From Opitutia bacterium (lineage in GTDB: Bacteria > Verrucomicrobiota > Verrucomicrobiia > Opitutales > Seribacteraceae), in NCBI GenBank assembly GCA_018645725.1, contig JABGWD010000455.1, positions 1 through 38,885 on the forward strand: a stretch of 38,885 bases of DNA. Reading direction: 5' to 3'. The notes beneath the pieces are model-generated. The model did not search any database. It saw nothing but the letters and a program-made list of their open reading frames with translations, and was not told the DNA's origin. Shown in pieces: positions 1 through 7,403 of this stretch (the stretch's first letter is position 1; each line of letters begins with the position of its first letter). The translations under genes were made by a program, and so were the position numbers.

Positions 1-378
1 CACGTCCAGACGCGTCCGTTCCTGTCCGTTTGATTCACTCATGTCCAAGGCCAACATGGAAGCCGATAGGTCGATCGCCAATACGATGTCAACCCCGCTC
101 GAAAGAACGGTTTCCGTGCTTCGATCGTATTGGGGTCTGGAAATGGCAAGAATGAGAAAGGCCACGGACGAGTGACGAAGCAGTTGGGGAATCCATGTTT
201 TGAAGCCGCTTTTGCCTGATTTTGCCCTACTGATGGTGTCCAGAGTCGAAAACCGCAAGGCCGAGTTTTCGATTTGTCCCTTTAGCCGAAGCCATATGAC
301 CAGGGGGATTGCAATCAGCAACAAAAGCCAATGCGGTTCCGCAAGCGCAAGACGATCCCATTCGATGAAGTCGATCAT
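1..378 (-). CDS. BatA-like VWA-domain membrane protein (partial, C-terminus off the left edge)
   Basis: This gene is not in the ORF track because it runs off the window; I read it directly from the minus strand. The ATG at 378 overlaps the stop of the upstream gene as ATGA. The visible 126 residues show a short N-terminal segment, two hydrophobic helices (about residues 17-31 and 69-81), and then the start of a von Willebrand A domain with the MIDAS motif DLSAS at 103-107. This is the layout of BatA/BatB-type proteins, in which a VWA domain is exposed to the periplasm. It is the fourth gene of a moxR, DUF58, DUF4381-like, bat operon, and such operons are thought to act in envelope stress tolerance or complex assembly. 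The family is clear; BatA rather than BatB cannot be settled from the fragment. Confidence 0.8.
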   Translation of the reverse strand, partial: MIDFIEWDRLALAEPHWLLLLIAIPLVIWLRLKGQIENSALRFSTLDTISRAKSGKSGFKTWIPQLLRHSSVAFLILAISRPQYDRSTETVLSSGVDIVLAIDLSASMLALDMSESNGQERTRLDV

Positions 379-986
379 TTCGAATTTGTCGCGTTTGCCG
401 GCTCCGGTTTCATTTTCTCTTCCTGAAGCCTCATGTGGGTATCTTTTACGATATGGAGAGCGGTGTTGAGAAGTTGATTCATTTCATCTTGCCCCATGAG
501 TTCCTTGGAATACTTGACGCGGTCGCCCCGTTCCACGAATTCGCGCAGAAGGTCCTCGTAGCGATTGCGAAAAAAAGCATGAGAAACAATTTCACGCATG
601 AATTCTTCGCTTGTCAGCTCCATGGCGGGCACCTTGAAAAGCTTTTCCACGTAGACCCGGAGGATCTCGGAAAGCCTGAAAACAAAAGGTTTTGGCTGCA
701 GGCCAGGCTTTCTGCCTTGGAGTTCTGCGATATTGTCAATCGCTTCCTGATAGGGATCGACAGGAGGGGGAATGACCTGTTCGACCGATGAGGCTGATCG
801 TTTGCGAAAATATATCCATGTCAAAAGCCCTGCGAAAAGAAGCAGAGCGAGCAGACCGAAGGCCAAGGAGTTCTCGCCGATTATCTGTGTCAATGGTTTG
901 AATACGGGGATTGGCTGATCCTTCTGGATTGACGGATCCAACCAGGATGTCTCGCCTTGGACTCGAAACGGATTACTCCAATTCAT
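375..986 (-). CDS. DUF4381-like single-pass membrane protein of a Bat operon
   Basis: This 203-residue protein has an N-terminal stretch of about 40 residues, one clear transmembrane helix (around NSLAFGLLALLLFAGLLTW), a basic stop-transfer segment (YFRKR), and a soluble domain rich in charged helices. The motif LSEILRVYVEKLFKVPAMEL is typical of the small helical domain in DUF4381-type proteins, which sit between DUF58 and VWA genes in many Gram-negative moxR operons. It overlaps both neighbours by 4 bp (ATGA at each end), so translation is probably coupled. No catalytic motif is visible. The exact function is unknown; a scaffold role next to the VWA proteins is inferred from position only. 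Confidence 0.65.
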   Translation of the reverse strand: MNWSNPFRVQGETSWLDPSIQKDQPIPVFKPLTQIIGENSLAFGLLALLLFAGLLTWIYFRKRSASSVEQVIPPPVDPYQEAIDNIAELQGRKPGLQPKPFVFRLSEILRVYVEKLFKVPAMELTSEEFMREIVSHAFFRNRYEDLLREFVERGDRVKYSKELMGQDEMNQLLNTALHIVKDTHMRLQEEKMKPEPANATNSK

Positions 987-1915
987 CGGTTTCTTCGAAC
1001 CTCCCGCATGCGAAAGAATTCTTGTAGGGTACCGATGTAATCGGAGTCGGTCGCGAATTCAAAACTGTCGACTCCTCTTCTTCGCAACCTTTTGCCAAAC
1101 TCCTCCCGCTCTTCCTTGAGGGTTTGGGCATATTCTTCCCTGAAATTTGCCTGAGAAGTGTCGACGATGATTTTTTCACCGGTTTCAGCATCTTCAAGCC
1201 GAACGATGCCTACGTTTGGTATTTCCAACTCGCAAGGGTCGTGAATGCGCGCGCAAACCAAGTCATGCTTGCGGCGAGTGGCGGCCAATTCCTTGAAAAA
1301 CAGATCTTCGAGGGATTCTTCCGTCGAGTCATATTCAGGGATGATGAAATCGGAAAGGAGAAAGACGACTGCCCTTCTTCTCATTACGCGGTTGATGAAC
1401 CGCAATCCTTCGTTCAAGTCCGTTCCCTTGCTTTGGTTGGGATGAAAAAGAACTTCCCGAAGAATTCTCAGGACGTGTTTTTGACCTTTGTTGGGGGGGA
1501 GGTATTTCTCGACTTGATCCGAGAAAAGCAAAAGTCCGATTTTGTCCCCGTTCTTGTTTGCCGAGAATGCCAAGAGGGATCCCAGTTCGGCCAGTCTCTC
1601 TCGCTTGCTCCGCTTGGTTGAGCCAAAGGTCCCGCTTTCGCTTACGTCAATGGCCAAGAGAATGGTCAGTTCCCTTTCCTCCCTGTATTGTTTTACGAAG
1701 GGCGTTCCCATTTTTGCGGTGACATTCCAATCAATGGATCGAACTTCGTCTCCCGCCTGATATTCCCGCACTTCCTCGAAATCGATTCCCTGTCCCTTGA
1801 ACGCACTGTGATAGGAACCGGCCAAGGCTTCCGAAACCAGGCGATTCGAGCGAATTTCGATTTGCCTGACCTTGCGGAGGATTTCACGGGTGAATTCTTG
1901 GTCCGGTTGGTCCAT
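983..1915 (-). CDS. DUF58 domain protein (MoxR-associated, VWA-like fold)
   Basis: The 310-residue product matches DUF58 proteins throughout: GDEVRSIDWNVTAK at about 55-68 is the family hallmark, followed by a MIDAS-like DVSES at about 90-94. There is no transmembrane helix, so it is probably cytosolic or peripheral. DUF58 proteins are regular partners of MoxR AAA+ ATPases. The gene follows moxR after a 30-bp gap and overlaps the next gene by 4 bp. No good Shine-Dalgarno precedes the ATG, but no earlier in-frame start exists. Biochemical role is not established for the family; a chaperone-like or metal-insertion adaptor role is the usual proposal. Confidence 0.88.
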   Translation of the reverse strand: MDQPDQEFTREILRKVRQIEIRSNRLVSEALAGSYHSAFKGQGIDFEEVREYQAGDEVRSIDWNVTAKMGTPFVKQYREERELTILLAIDVSESGTFGSTKRSKRERLAELGSLLAFSANKNGDKIGLLLFSDQVEKYLPPNKGQKHVLRILREVLFHPNQSKGTDLNEGLRFINRVMRRRAVVFLLSDFIIPEYDSTEESLEDLFFKELAATRRKHDLVCARIHDPCELEIPNVGIVRLEDAETGEKIIVDTSQANFREEYAQTLKEEREEFGKRLRRRGVDSFEFATDSDYIGTLQEFFRMREVRRNR

Positions 1916-1945
1916 ATGGAAATGAATTGAGGAAAAAGGATCGAA

Positions 1946-2959
1946 TCAGGGAACGGGCACCGTCTCGAAAATCTTTTTGATGATGTCGTCGCTCGTGACG
2001 CTTTCGGCTTCCGCTTCGTAGCTTACGATTACTCTGTGTCGCAGGACGTCGAGTCCAACGTCCTTGATGTCTTGCGGGGTTACGAAGCTTCTGCCTTGCA
2101 TGAAGGCAACGGCTTTGGAGGCCAACGCCAGGCTGATGGTGGCTCGGGGGGATGCTCCGAACCGGATGAAAGCAGCCAATTCCGATGCCCCGCAAAGGCC
2201 CGGATCCCGGGTGGCGAGAACCACGTCGACGAGATAGGCCTTGAGTTTGTCGTCCAAGTAAATGCCGTCGATCAGTTTTCTTGAGCGGAAAATGGTCTCG
2301 GCATCCACAACGGGGTTGACCTCATGGATTACCGAAACGTTCGCGTTGGCCTCGAGTATCTTAAGCTCTTCTTCACGATTGGGATAATCCACAAGCAATT
2401 TGAGCATGAATCTGTCCATTTGGGCTTCCGGGAGAGGGTAGGTGCCCTCTTGGTCAATGGGGTTCTCGGTGGCGAGAACCAAAAAGGGTTGGGGCAGAGG
2501 GAACGTTTCGTCTCCGATCGTGACCTGCCTCTCCTGCATGCCTTCGAGTAGAGCGCTTTGTACTTTGGCCGGAGCCCGGTTGATTTCGTCCGCCAGCAAC
2601 AGGTTTGCGAAAATCGGACCCTTTTTGGTTGTGAACTCACCCTTGTTCGGGCTGTAAATCAAGGTTCCGACCACGTCGGCGGGGAGCAAGTCGGGCGTGA
2701 ATTGGATACGCTTGAATTCCGCGCGCATGCATTGGGCGAGCGTCTTTACGGCAAGGGTCTTGGCAAGACCGGGTACTCCTTCGAGCAAGACGTGTCCATT
2801 GGCCAATAACCCGACGATCAGTCGATCGACCAGGTATTTTTGGCCAACGATGACTCGGCCCATCTCCTGACGGAGAAGGTCTACCCATGCTGCTTCGGAC
2901 TTGATGCGTTCCTGCTCTTCGGGAGCAGGAGGAAGATTGTTGCTTTGTTGTTCGATCAT
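1946..2959 (-). CDS. moxR: MoxR-family AAA+ ATPase
   Basis: This is a MoxR-type AAA+ ATPase of 337 residues. Walker A is GVPGLAKT (61-68) and Walker B is LLLADEINRA (120-129), followed by the family stretch ALLEGMQERQVTIGD and the sensor region LATENPIDQEGTYPLPEAQ. The ORF track starts at 3061, but residues 1-34 of that version look like non-coding sequence, and MIEQQSNN at 2959 fits family length. It heads a leftward operon with DUF58, DUF4381-like and BatA-like genes, where MoxR is expected to remodel VWA-domain partners. It is transcribed divergently from the CHASE2 cyclase, so both promoters must lie in 2960-3125. Confidence 0.93.
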   Translation of the reverse strand: MIEQQSNNLPPAPEEQERIKSEAAWVDLLRQEMGRVIVGQKYLVDRLIVGLLANGHVLLEGVPGLAKTLAVKTLAQCMRAEFKRIQFTPDLLPADVVGTLIYSPNKGEFTTKKGPIFANLLLADEINRAPAKVQSALLEGMQERQVTIGDETFPLPQPFLVLATENPIDQEGTYPLPEAQMDRFMLKLLVDYPNREEELKILEANANVSVIHEVNPVVDAETIFRSRKLIDGIYLDDKLKAYLVDVVLATRDPGLCGASELAAFIRFGASPRATISLALASKAVAFMQGRSFVTPQDIKDVGLDVLRHRVIVSYEAEAESVTSDDIIKKIFETVPVP

Positions 2960-3125
2960 AGTGTTTGAAAATGGGGGCAAATCTCTAAGCGTAAGCAAAC
3001 GGAGCATTTGTCCAAGGCAAAAGAGCCCTTTGCCAAGAGTGAATTTCTTTTGGTTTGCCAAGAAGCGTAAGGTTGAGATTGTAGGTAGAGGAGTATATCC
3101 CTCAAACCCTCAACCTTCTCAACCC
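2960..3125. promoter_or_regulatory. Divergent intergenic region, moxR operon and CHASE2 cyclase, with nested inverted repeats
   Basis: These 166 bp separate two divergent genes. Two structures are visible. One is an inverted repeat GGCAAA/TTTGCC at 3016-3021 and 3029-3034. The other is a 9-bp inverted repeat AAGGTTGAG (3069-3077) and CTCAACCTT (3109-3117), with an inner GAGG/CCTC pair at 3088-3091 and 3100-3103. The second lies just before the cyclase ATG at 3126, so it could be an mRNA hairpin or an operator. No convincing -35/-10 pair was found for either direction, and the cyclase start has no clear Shine-Dalgarno. Confidence 0.45.
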
Positions 3126-6100
3126 ATGTTTAAGTTAAGCAAGGAATCCAAGATCACCTTCATTGGTCTTTTGACCGTTCCTCTCATTTGGATTGTCCTC
3201 AATCATTTTGGCCTCTTGGATTTTTTGGAATACAAGTCGGTGGACTTGCGGTTCAAGGTAAGGGGGAACGCTTCACACAGGGAAGAACCGCTTGCCGACG
3301 AGCGGGTAACCGTTGAAGGGAACAAGACGGTCCCGAGGGTTCCCAGGGTGATGTACGTGAATTTTGATTCCGACACGCTTAGCATGGATGAGGTAGGAGA
3401 ACGCCCCTGGAATCGAGGCTTTTTCAGAGACGTCGGAAAGATATTGCTTGAGGAAGGGAAGGCGAGGGTCGTGGGGTATGACTTCATCTTTTCTCCGAAG
3501 AGCACATCGAGCATGGTTCCCGAAAGGAACGTTTTCGTCAGTGATTCGGCAATTGCCGATCTTGTGGGCAAATATCCCAATCAAGTTGTTTTGGGTTCGG
3601 CATTCACAAACGTTCAGACACCCTTCCTTAAAAACGAATTCGTTGATTTTCTCGCAGGTCCTCCCAACCTCAACGAAGGCTATGACTCCACCAAGATGGG
3701 TTTTCGTTATCCGGAGAGCCCGACTTACCCTATATTTTCTTATGGAAACGGAAAATATCTTGGTATCAACGCCCCGATAACGGTCGCTCCGAACAAGGTG
3801 GATGGGATGCAAAGAATTGTTCCTCTTTGGTTTCCGGGAGGCGGCAAGGCTCATGCATACAATGTCTTGGGTGGCAAAATGGCAAAACTGGGCCTAGAGG
3901 GAATTGACCTCAATCAATCTCGCTCTCCTACCTTGGTTGAGGATGGAGACCGGCTCAAGCTGGTTTGGAAAGAATCGAACAATACCTTGGTTGACTCTCA
4001 GCCCAATTCCATGCCTTTGGTCCGCGACCGGAGCTTTTTTCACTTTGGGGTGGAGGCATTGATGGCCTATTATGGAGTGGACGAGAAGTCCGTGGAGATT
4101 GCCGAAGGCAACAAGAATCTCGTGATCCGGAGTCTTGAGGGGGAAACCTTGGTTGATGCTTCCATGATTGAAGAACAGGGCATGGAGATCAATTGGTTTT
4201 CCAATTGGAAGGATGAGGCGGAGGCAGAAGAACTCTATTCGAAAGCAAAGGGATTCTTCAATCAGGGTGATTTTGAGGAATACGCGGCTAAGGGACCAAA
4301 GATCATACGGTTGTATCTTCAGAGGATAGAAGGACTCGAATTGCCTTCGAGTGACTCGGATTTGGTTGGCACGCTCAAGGGTTTGGAGTTTGACGAGAAA
4401 ATGTTGAAGACGGCTGAGCAGATGATCAAGGCTGCTGCGGGTAGGGTTGCTCCTGAAAAAGCGCCCGATGTTGTTGAGTTTGAAAAATTGCTTACCAAAA
4501 TTGCAGATAATTACATCCCGCCCGACTTGTTTTCCGAGTACAACCCGATGTGCGGCATCGATGACGTACTGAATTACAAAACATATTTGGAAGACAAGAA
4601 TGCTCAGGCCCGAAATGCCGATGCAGTCGTTTTGAAAATGAAAGGTGCGTTGGTTGGATTCAGAAACCTGCATTACCAGTATTCCGAACACAATGAATCC
4701 CGCGATCTTTGGGCAAAAATCAAGGAAATGAATTCAAATCCAACCAAGGAGCAAGCGATTCTTTTGGACGAGCTTTCTGCCCTTGAAAAATCATCTGAAA
4801 TCTTCAAGGGTTTTGCCGAGGAACTCCGCACAAACGAAGAAGCGGATCTGTTGGCTTCGGATTTGGGGAATCTCAATCAAAAGCTCCGTGAGTTGTCTGT
4901 TGCCCGTGACTTGAAACGCAAACTCGAAAAGTGGAAAAACCTGGAAGAGCAAAAACTCGCCATCGTAAACGAAGTAAACGAACTTAAAAAAAGGGTGGAG
5001 CAATTTCCTGCTTTGTCCGCTGTCATTCAAAAGTCGCAAATTGAGCCCAAGGAAAAGGAACTGGACTCCTTGCAAAAACAAATAGCCAAACTGGACGGTG
5101 TATCGAAAACAAGGTTGGAAGAGCAAAAACTCGCCATCGTAAACGAAGTAAACGAACTTAAAAAAAGGGTGGAGCAATTTCCTGCCTTGTCCGCCGTCAT
5201 TCAAAAGTCACAAATTGAACCCAAGGAAAAGGAACTGGACTCCTTGCAAAAACAAATAGCCAAACTGGATGAAATCTCCAAGGGTTCGTCCCAAGACGAG
5301 TTTTCGTCTCAAGAACTTTTGCAAAGTTCAGCTGGCGCTATTTCGAAAACAAAGGCCCTGTTGGCTTTCAACCAAGCCAAGATAAAGGAAGCTGACATTG
5401 AGAGGAATCAATATCTTTCCTTTTTCAAGCAGTTTGAAGACGCAATCGTTTTGGTTGGCCCGACGGAGGCCACTTTTCAAGATTTGTCCCCTACGCCTAT
5501 GGACAAGGATCCGATGCCGAAGGTTTCCGTCCATGGCAACGTAATCAAAACCTTGTCCAGCGGAATTTTCTTGAGAAGGACTCTTGATGGAAAGCTATCT
5601 TCTTCCCTTTTGATATTAGCCGTATGCTTGGTCGTCGGATATCTCGCCGTCAACAGCGCTCCATGGTCCAATTGGCTTGGGGCGATCGTCTTGGTGTTGT
5701 TCGTTGCACTGGCCTTTTTCCTCTTTTCCAATAACCATACCATTATGCCTTTGGCCGTTCCGGCCACGGCTGGAGCGAGTACCTTCTTTCTTGGCTTGAT
5801 CGTCATGATGGTAGTCGAACAGAAAGCCAAGGGGCGCCTGAAGGGCATGTTCGGGAGTTACGTTTCAGCCGAATTAGTCGATCAGATGGTGGAGTCTGGA
5901 GAGGAACCTCACTTGGGGGGCGAAGAGACTGCAATTACTGCCTTCTTCAGTGACGTTCAGGCATTTTCGAGTTTCTCGGAATTGCTTACCCCGACGGGGC
6001 TAGTTGATCTGATGAACGAATACTTGACGGCTATGACCGACATTTTGCAGGAAGAACGCGGAACTTTGGACAAATACATCGGGGATGCGATCGTTGCGAT

Positions 6101-6773
6101 GTACGGTGCCCCTATTCCAATGAAGGACCATGCCTACCAGTCCGTAAGAACGGCCTTGCTTATGCAGGAAAAGCAACTCGAGTTGCGCGACAAGTGGGCC
6201 ATGGAGGAGGATAAATGGGGGAAGTGCTATGGCTTGGTCAAGCAAATGCAAACGCGTATCGGATGCAATACGGGGACCGCTACGGTTGGAAATATGGGTG
6301 CATTGGATCGTTTCAACTACACCATGATGGGAGATATGGTTAATCTGGCCGCCCGGTGCGAGAGTGGTGCCAAGGCCTATGGCGCTTACATCATGATTAC
6401 CGAGGAGACGAAACTTGCGTCCGAAAAAACAAAGGACGACATTGCATTTCGATACCTCGACAAAATCGTGGTCAAGGGGCGTTCGCAACCCGTTTCAATG
6501 TACGAACCGACTGGGTTCATGGCCGACTTGGGCCAGGAGACTCAGGATTGCTTGGATTGCTTCAGGCAGGGCATAGACAAGTATTTGCTTCAGGATTGGG
6601 ATAGCGCGCTCAAAATGTTCGAGAAGGCGAAGGACTTGGAGCCAAACAAGCCAGGCATTACGCCCGGGGTGAAGGACAACCCATCCATGATCTTGATCGA
6701 CAGATGCCAAGTGATGAAGGAGAACCCTCCTGGCGACGATTGGGATGGGGTTTACGTCATGACGAGCAAATAA
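3126..6773 (+). CDS. CHASE2-domain class III adenylate cyclase with coiled-coil insertion and C-terminal TPR-like tail
   Basis: I place the start at MFKLSKES (3126), giving 1215 residues; the 75 extra codons in the track look non-coding. Order: TM helix (about 9-27); CHASE2 sensor starting at SVDLRFKVRG; an insertion with a long charged coiled coil (about 482-760); the CHASE2 closing motif AIVLVGPTEATFQD (773-786); three TM helices (about 827-896); and a class III cyclase domain (about 933-1100). Metal aspartates are D943 (FFSDVQ) and D987 (KYIGD). K983 and T1066 (YTMMGD) fit ATP as substrate, and N1073 and R1077 (VNLAAR) are the expected transition-state residues. A TPR-like helix pair follows near 1141-1175. 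It should make cAMP in response to a periplasmic signal. The coil contains a near-identical tandem duplication. The cyclase call is firm; the ligand is unknown. Confidence 0.9.
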   Translation: MFKLSKESKITFIGLLTVPLIWIVLNHFGLLDFLEYKSVDLRFKVRGNASHREEPLADERVTVEGNKTVPRVPRVMYVNFDSDTLSMDEVGERPWNRGFFRDVGKILLEEGKARVVGYDFIFSPKSTSSMVPERNVFVSDSAIADLVGKYPNQVVLGSAFTNVQTPFLKNEFVDFLAGPPNLNEGYDSTKMGFRYPESPTYPIFSYGNGKYLGINAPITVAPNKVDGMQRIVPLWFPGGGKAHAYNVLGGKMAKLGLEGIDLNQSRSPTLVEDGDRLKLVWKESNNTLVDSQPNSMPLVRDRSFFHFGVEALMAYYGVDEKSVEIAEGNKNLVIRSLEGETLVDASMIEEQGMEINWFSNWKDEAEAEELYSKAKGFFNQGDFEEYAAKGPKIIRLYLQRIEGLELPSSDSDLVGTLKGLEFDEKMLKTAEQMIKAAAGRVAPEKAPDVVEFEKLLTKIADNYIPPDLFSEYNPMCGIDDVLNYKTYLEDKNAQARNADAVVLKMKGALVGFRNLHYQYSEHNESRDLWAKIKEMNSNPTKEQAILLDELSALEKSSEIFKGFAEELRTNEEADLLASDLGNLNQKLRELSVARDLKRKLEKWKNLEEQKLAIVNEVNELKKRVEQFPALSAVIQKSQIEPKEKELDSLQKQIAKLDGVSKTRLEEQKLAIVNEVNELKKRVEQFPALSAVIQKSQIEPKEKELDSLQKQIAKLDEISKGSSQDEFSSQELLQSSAGAISKTKALLAFNQAKIKEADIERNQYLSFFKQFEDAIVLVGPTEATFQDLSPTPMDKDPMPKVSVHGNVIKTLSSGIFLRRTLDGKLSSSLLILAVCLVVGYLAVNSAPWSNWLGAIVLVLFVALAFFLFSNNHTIMPLAVPATAGASTFFLGLIVMMVVEQKAKGRLKGMFGSYVSAELVDQMVESGEEPHLGGEETAITAFFSDVQAFSSFSELLTPTGLVDLMNEYLTAMTDILQEERGTLDKYIGDAIVAMYGAPIPMKDHAYQSVRTALLMQEKQLELRDKWAMEEDKWGKCYGLVKQMQTRIGCNTGTATVGNMGALDRFNYTMMGDMVNLAARCESGAKAYGAYIMITEETKLASEKTKDDIAFRYLDKIVVKGRSQPVSMYEPTGFMADLGQETQDCLDCFRQGIDKYLLQDWDSALKMFEKAKDLEPNKPGITPGVKDNPSMILIDRCQVMKENPPGDDWDGVYVMTSK
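4942..5095 (+). repeat. Copy 1 of a 154-bp tandem repeat inside the cyclase coiled coil
   Basis: The segment starting TGGAAGAGCAAAAACTCGCC is repeated at 5116-5269 with a period of 174 bp (58 codons), so the reading frame is kept. The two copies differ at four positions, all transitions at silent third codon positions. They encode the same 51 residues beginning at LEEQKLAIVNEV and ending at QKQIAKL(D). A 20-bp unrelated spacer separates the copies. Confidence 0.97.
5116..5269 (+). repeat. Copy 2 of the 154-bp tandem repeat inside the cyclase coiled coil
   Basis: This is the second copy of the unit at 4942-5095. It differs only by four silent changes (GCT/GCC, GCT/GCC, TCG/TCA, GAG/GAA). In the protein it adds one more block of 58 residues to the coiled coil, corresponding to residues about 664-714 of the cyclase. 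Confidence 0.97.
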
Positions 6774-6815
6774 GCTCGGTTGCTTCGACTTTGTTCGTTG
6801 GAATGGGCCTCAGCC

Positions 6816-7397
6816 TTAGCTCTTGAAGTAATCCGGTTCGTTTCCCGGCTTCCATTTGACGTTGCATCCCATGCTCGGATACTGAGGCTCGGGCGGGGGA
6901 TCTCGCTGGAGAAGCCGGTCAATCGCATTCTTGAGGTCGACTCCGTTTACGGAAATTCCGTTTCCGGGTCTGGACTCGTCGTATCTACCCCTATAGTAAA
7001 GGGAGAGTTCATGGTCGAAGAGGAAAAAATCCGGTGTGCACGCGGCCTTGTAGGATTTGGCGACGCTTTGTGATTCATCATAAAGATAGGGGAAACGGAA
7101 GCCACTGTCGATGGCCAGTTCCCTCATCTTGGAAGGGCTGTCGGCAGGGTATTTCTCTACGTTATTGGAGGAAATCAGGTAAACCGCAATGTTTTCGCTT
7201 TCCAATTGGTTGAAGTATTCGGTGAAATGCTCGAGCAGGTGAATGACAAACGGGCAGTGGTTGCACACGAAGGCAACGACATGACCGGTGCTCTCGTTCT
7301 GCTTGATCGTGACGGTCTTTTGGTTGGTGACGTTCAAAAGCTCGAAGGAAGGGGCTTTTGTTCCGATGGGAATCATTGTCGAGGGTGTGGCAACCAT
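6816..7397 (-). CDS. Thioredoxin-fold / AhpC-TSA-like redox protein
   Basis: The 193-residue product has a thioredoxin-like fold of the AhpC/TSA type. The motif CNHCPFV, in the position of a redox-active CxxC, follows the strand GHVVAFV, and a later AACTPDFFLFD supplies the usual cis-Pro region. This pattern is shared by the redoxin-domain proteins often annotated as thioredoxin family or peroxiredoxin-like. No signal peptide is visible, so it is probably cytosolic. The ATG at 7397 lies 6 bp after the mrdA stop, so the gene is probably the last of the mre operon. A second possible ATG lies seven codons on (MIPIGTKAP). The substrate is unknown. The short space to the convergent cyclase (6774-6815) shows no clear terminator. 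Confidence 0.82.
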   Translation of the reverse strand: MVATPSTMIPIGTKAPSFELLNVTNQKTVTIKQNESTGHVVAFVCNHCPFVIHLLEHFTEYFNQLESENIAVYLISSNNVEKYPADSPSKMRELAIDSGFRFPYLYDESQSVAKSYKAACTPDFFLFDHELSLYYRGRYDESRPGNGISVNGVDLKNAIDRLLQRDPPPEPQYPSMGCNVKWKPGNEPDYFKS

Positions 7398-7403
7398 GGT
7401 AAT

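Noticed and set aside
3894-4691. 265-codon minus-strand ORF inside the cyclase
   Set aside because: Antisense to the cyclase coding frame and lacks a family match.
4942-5269. CRISPR-like or mobile repeat
   Set aside because: Only two copies, in frame inside one gene, with a 20-bp spacer and no cas or transposase genes.
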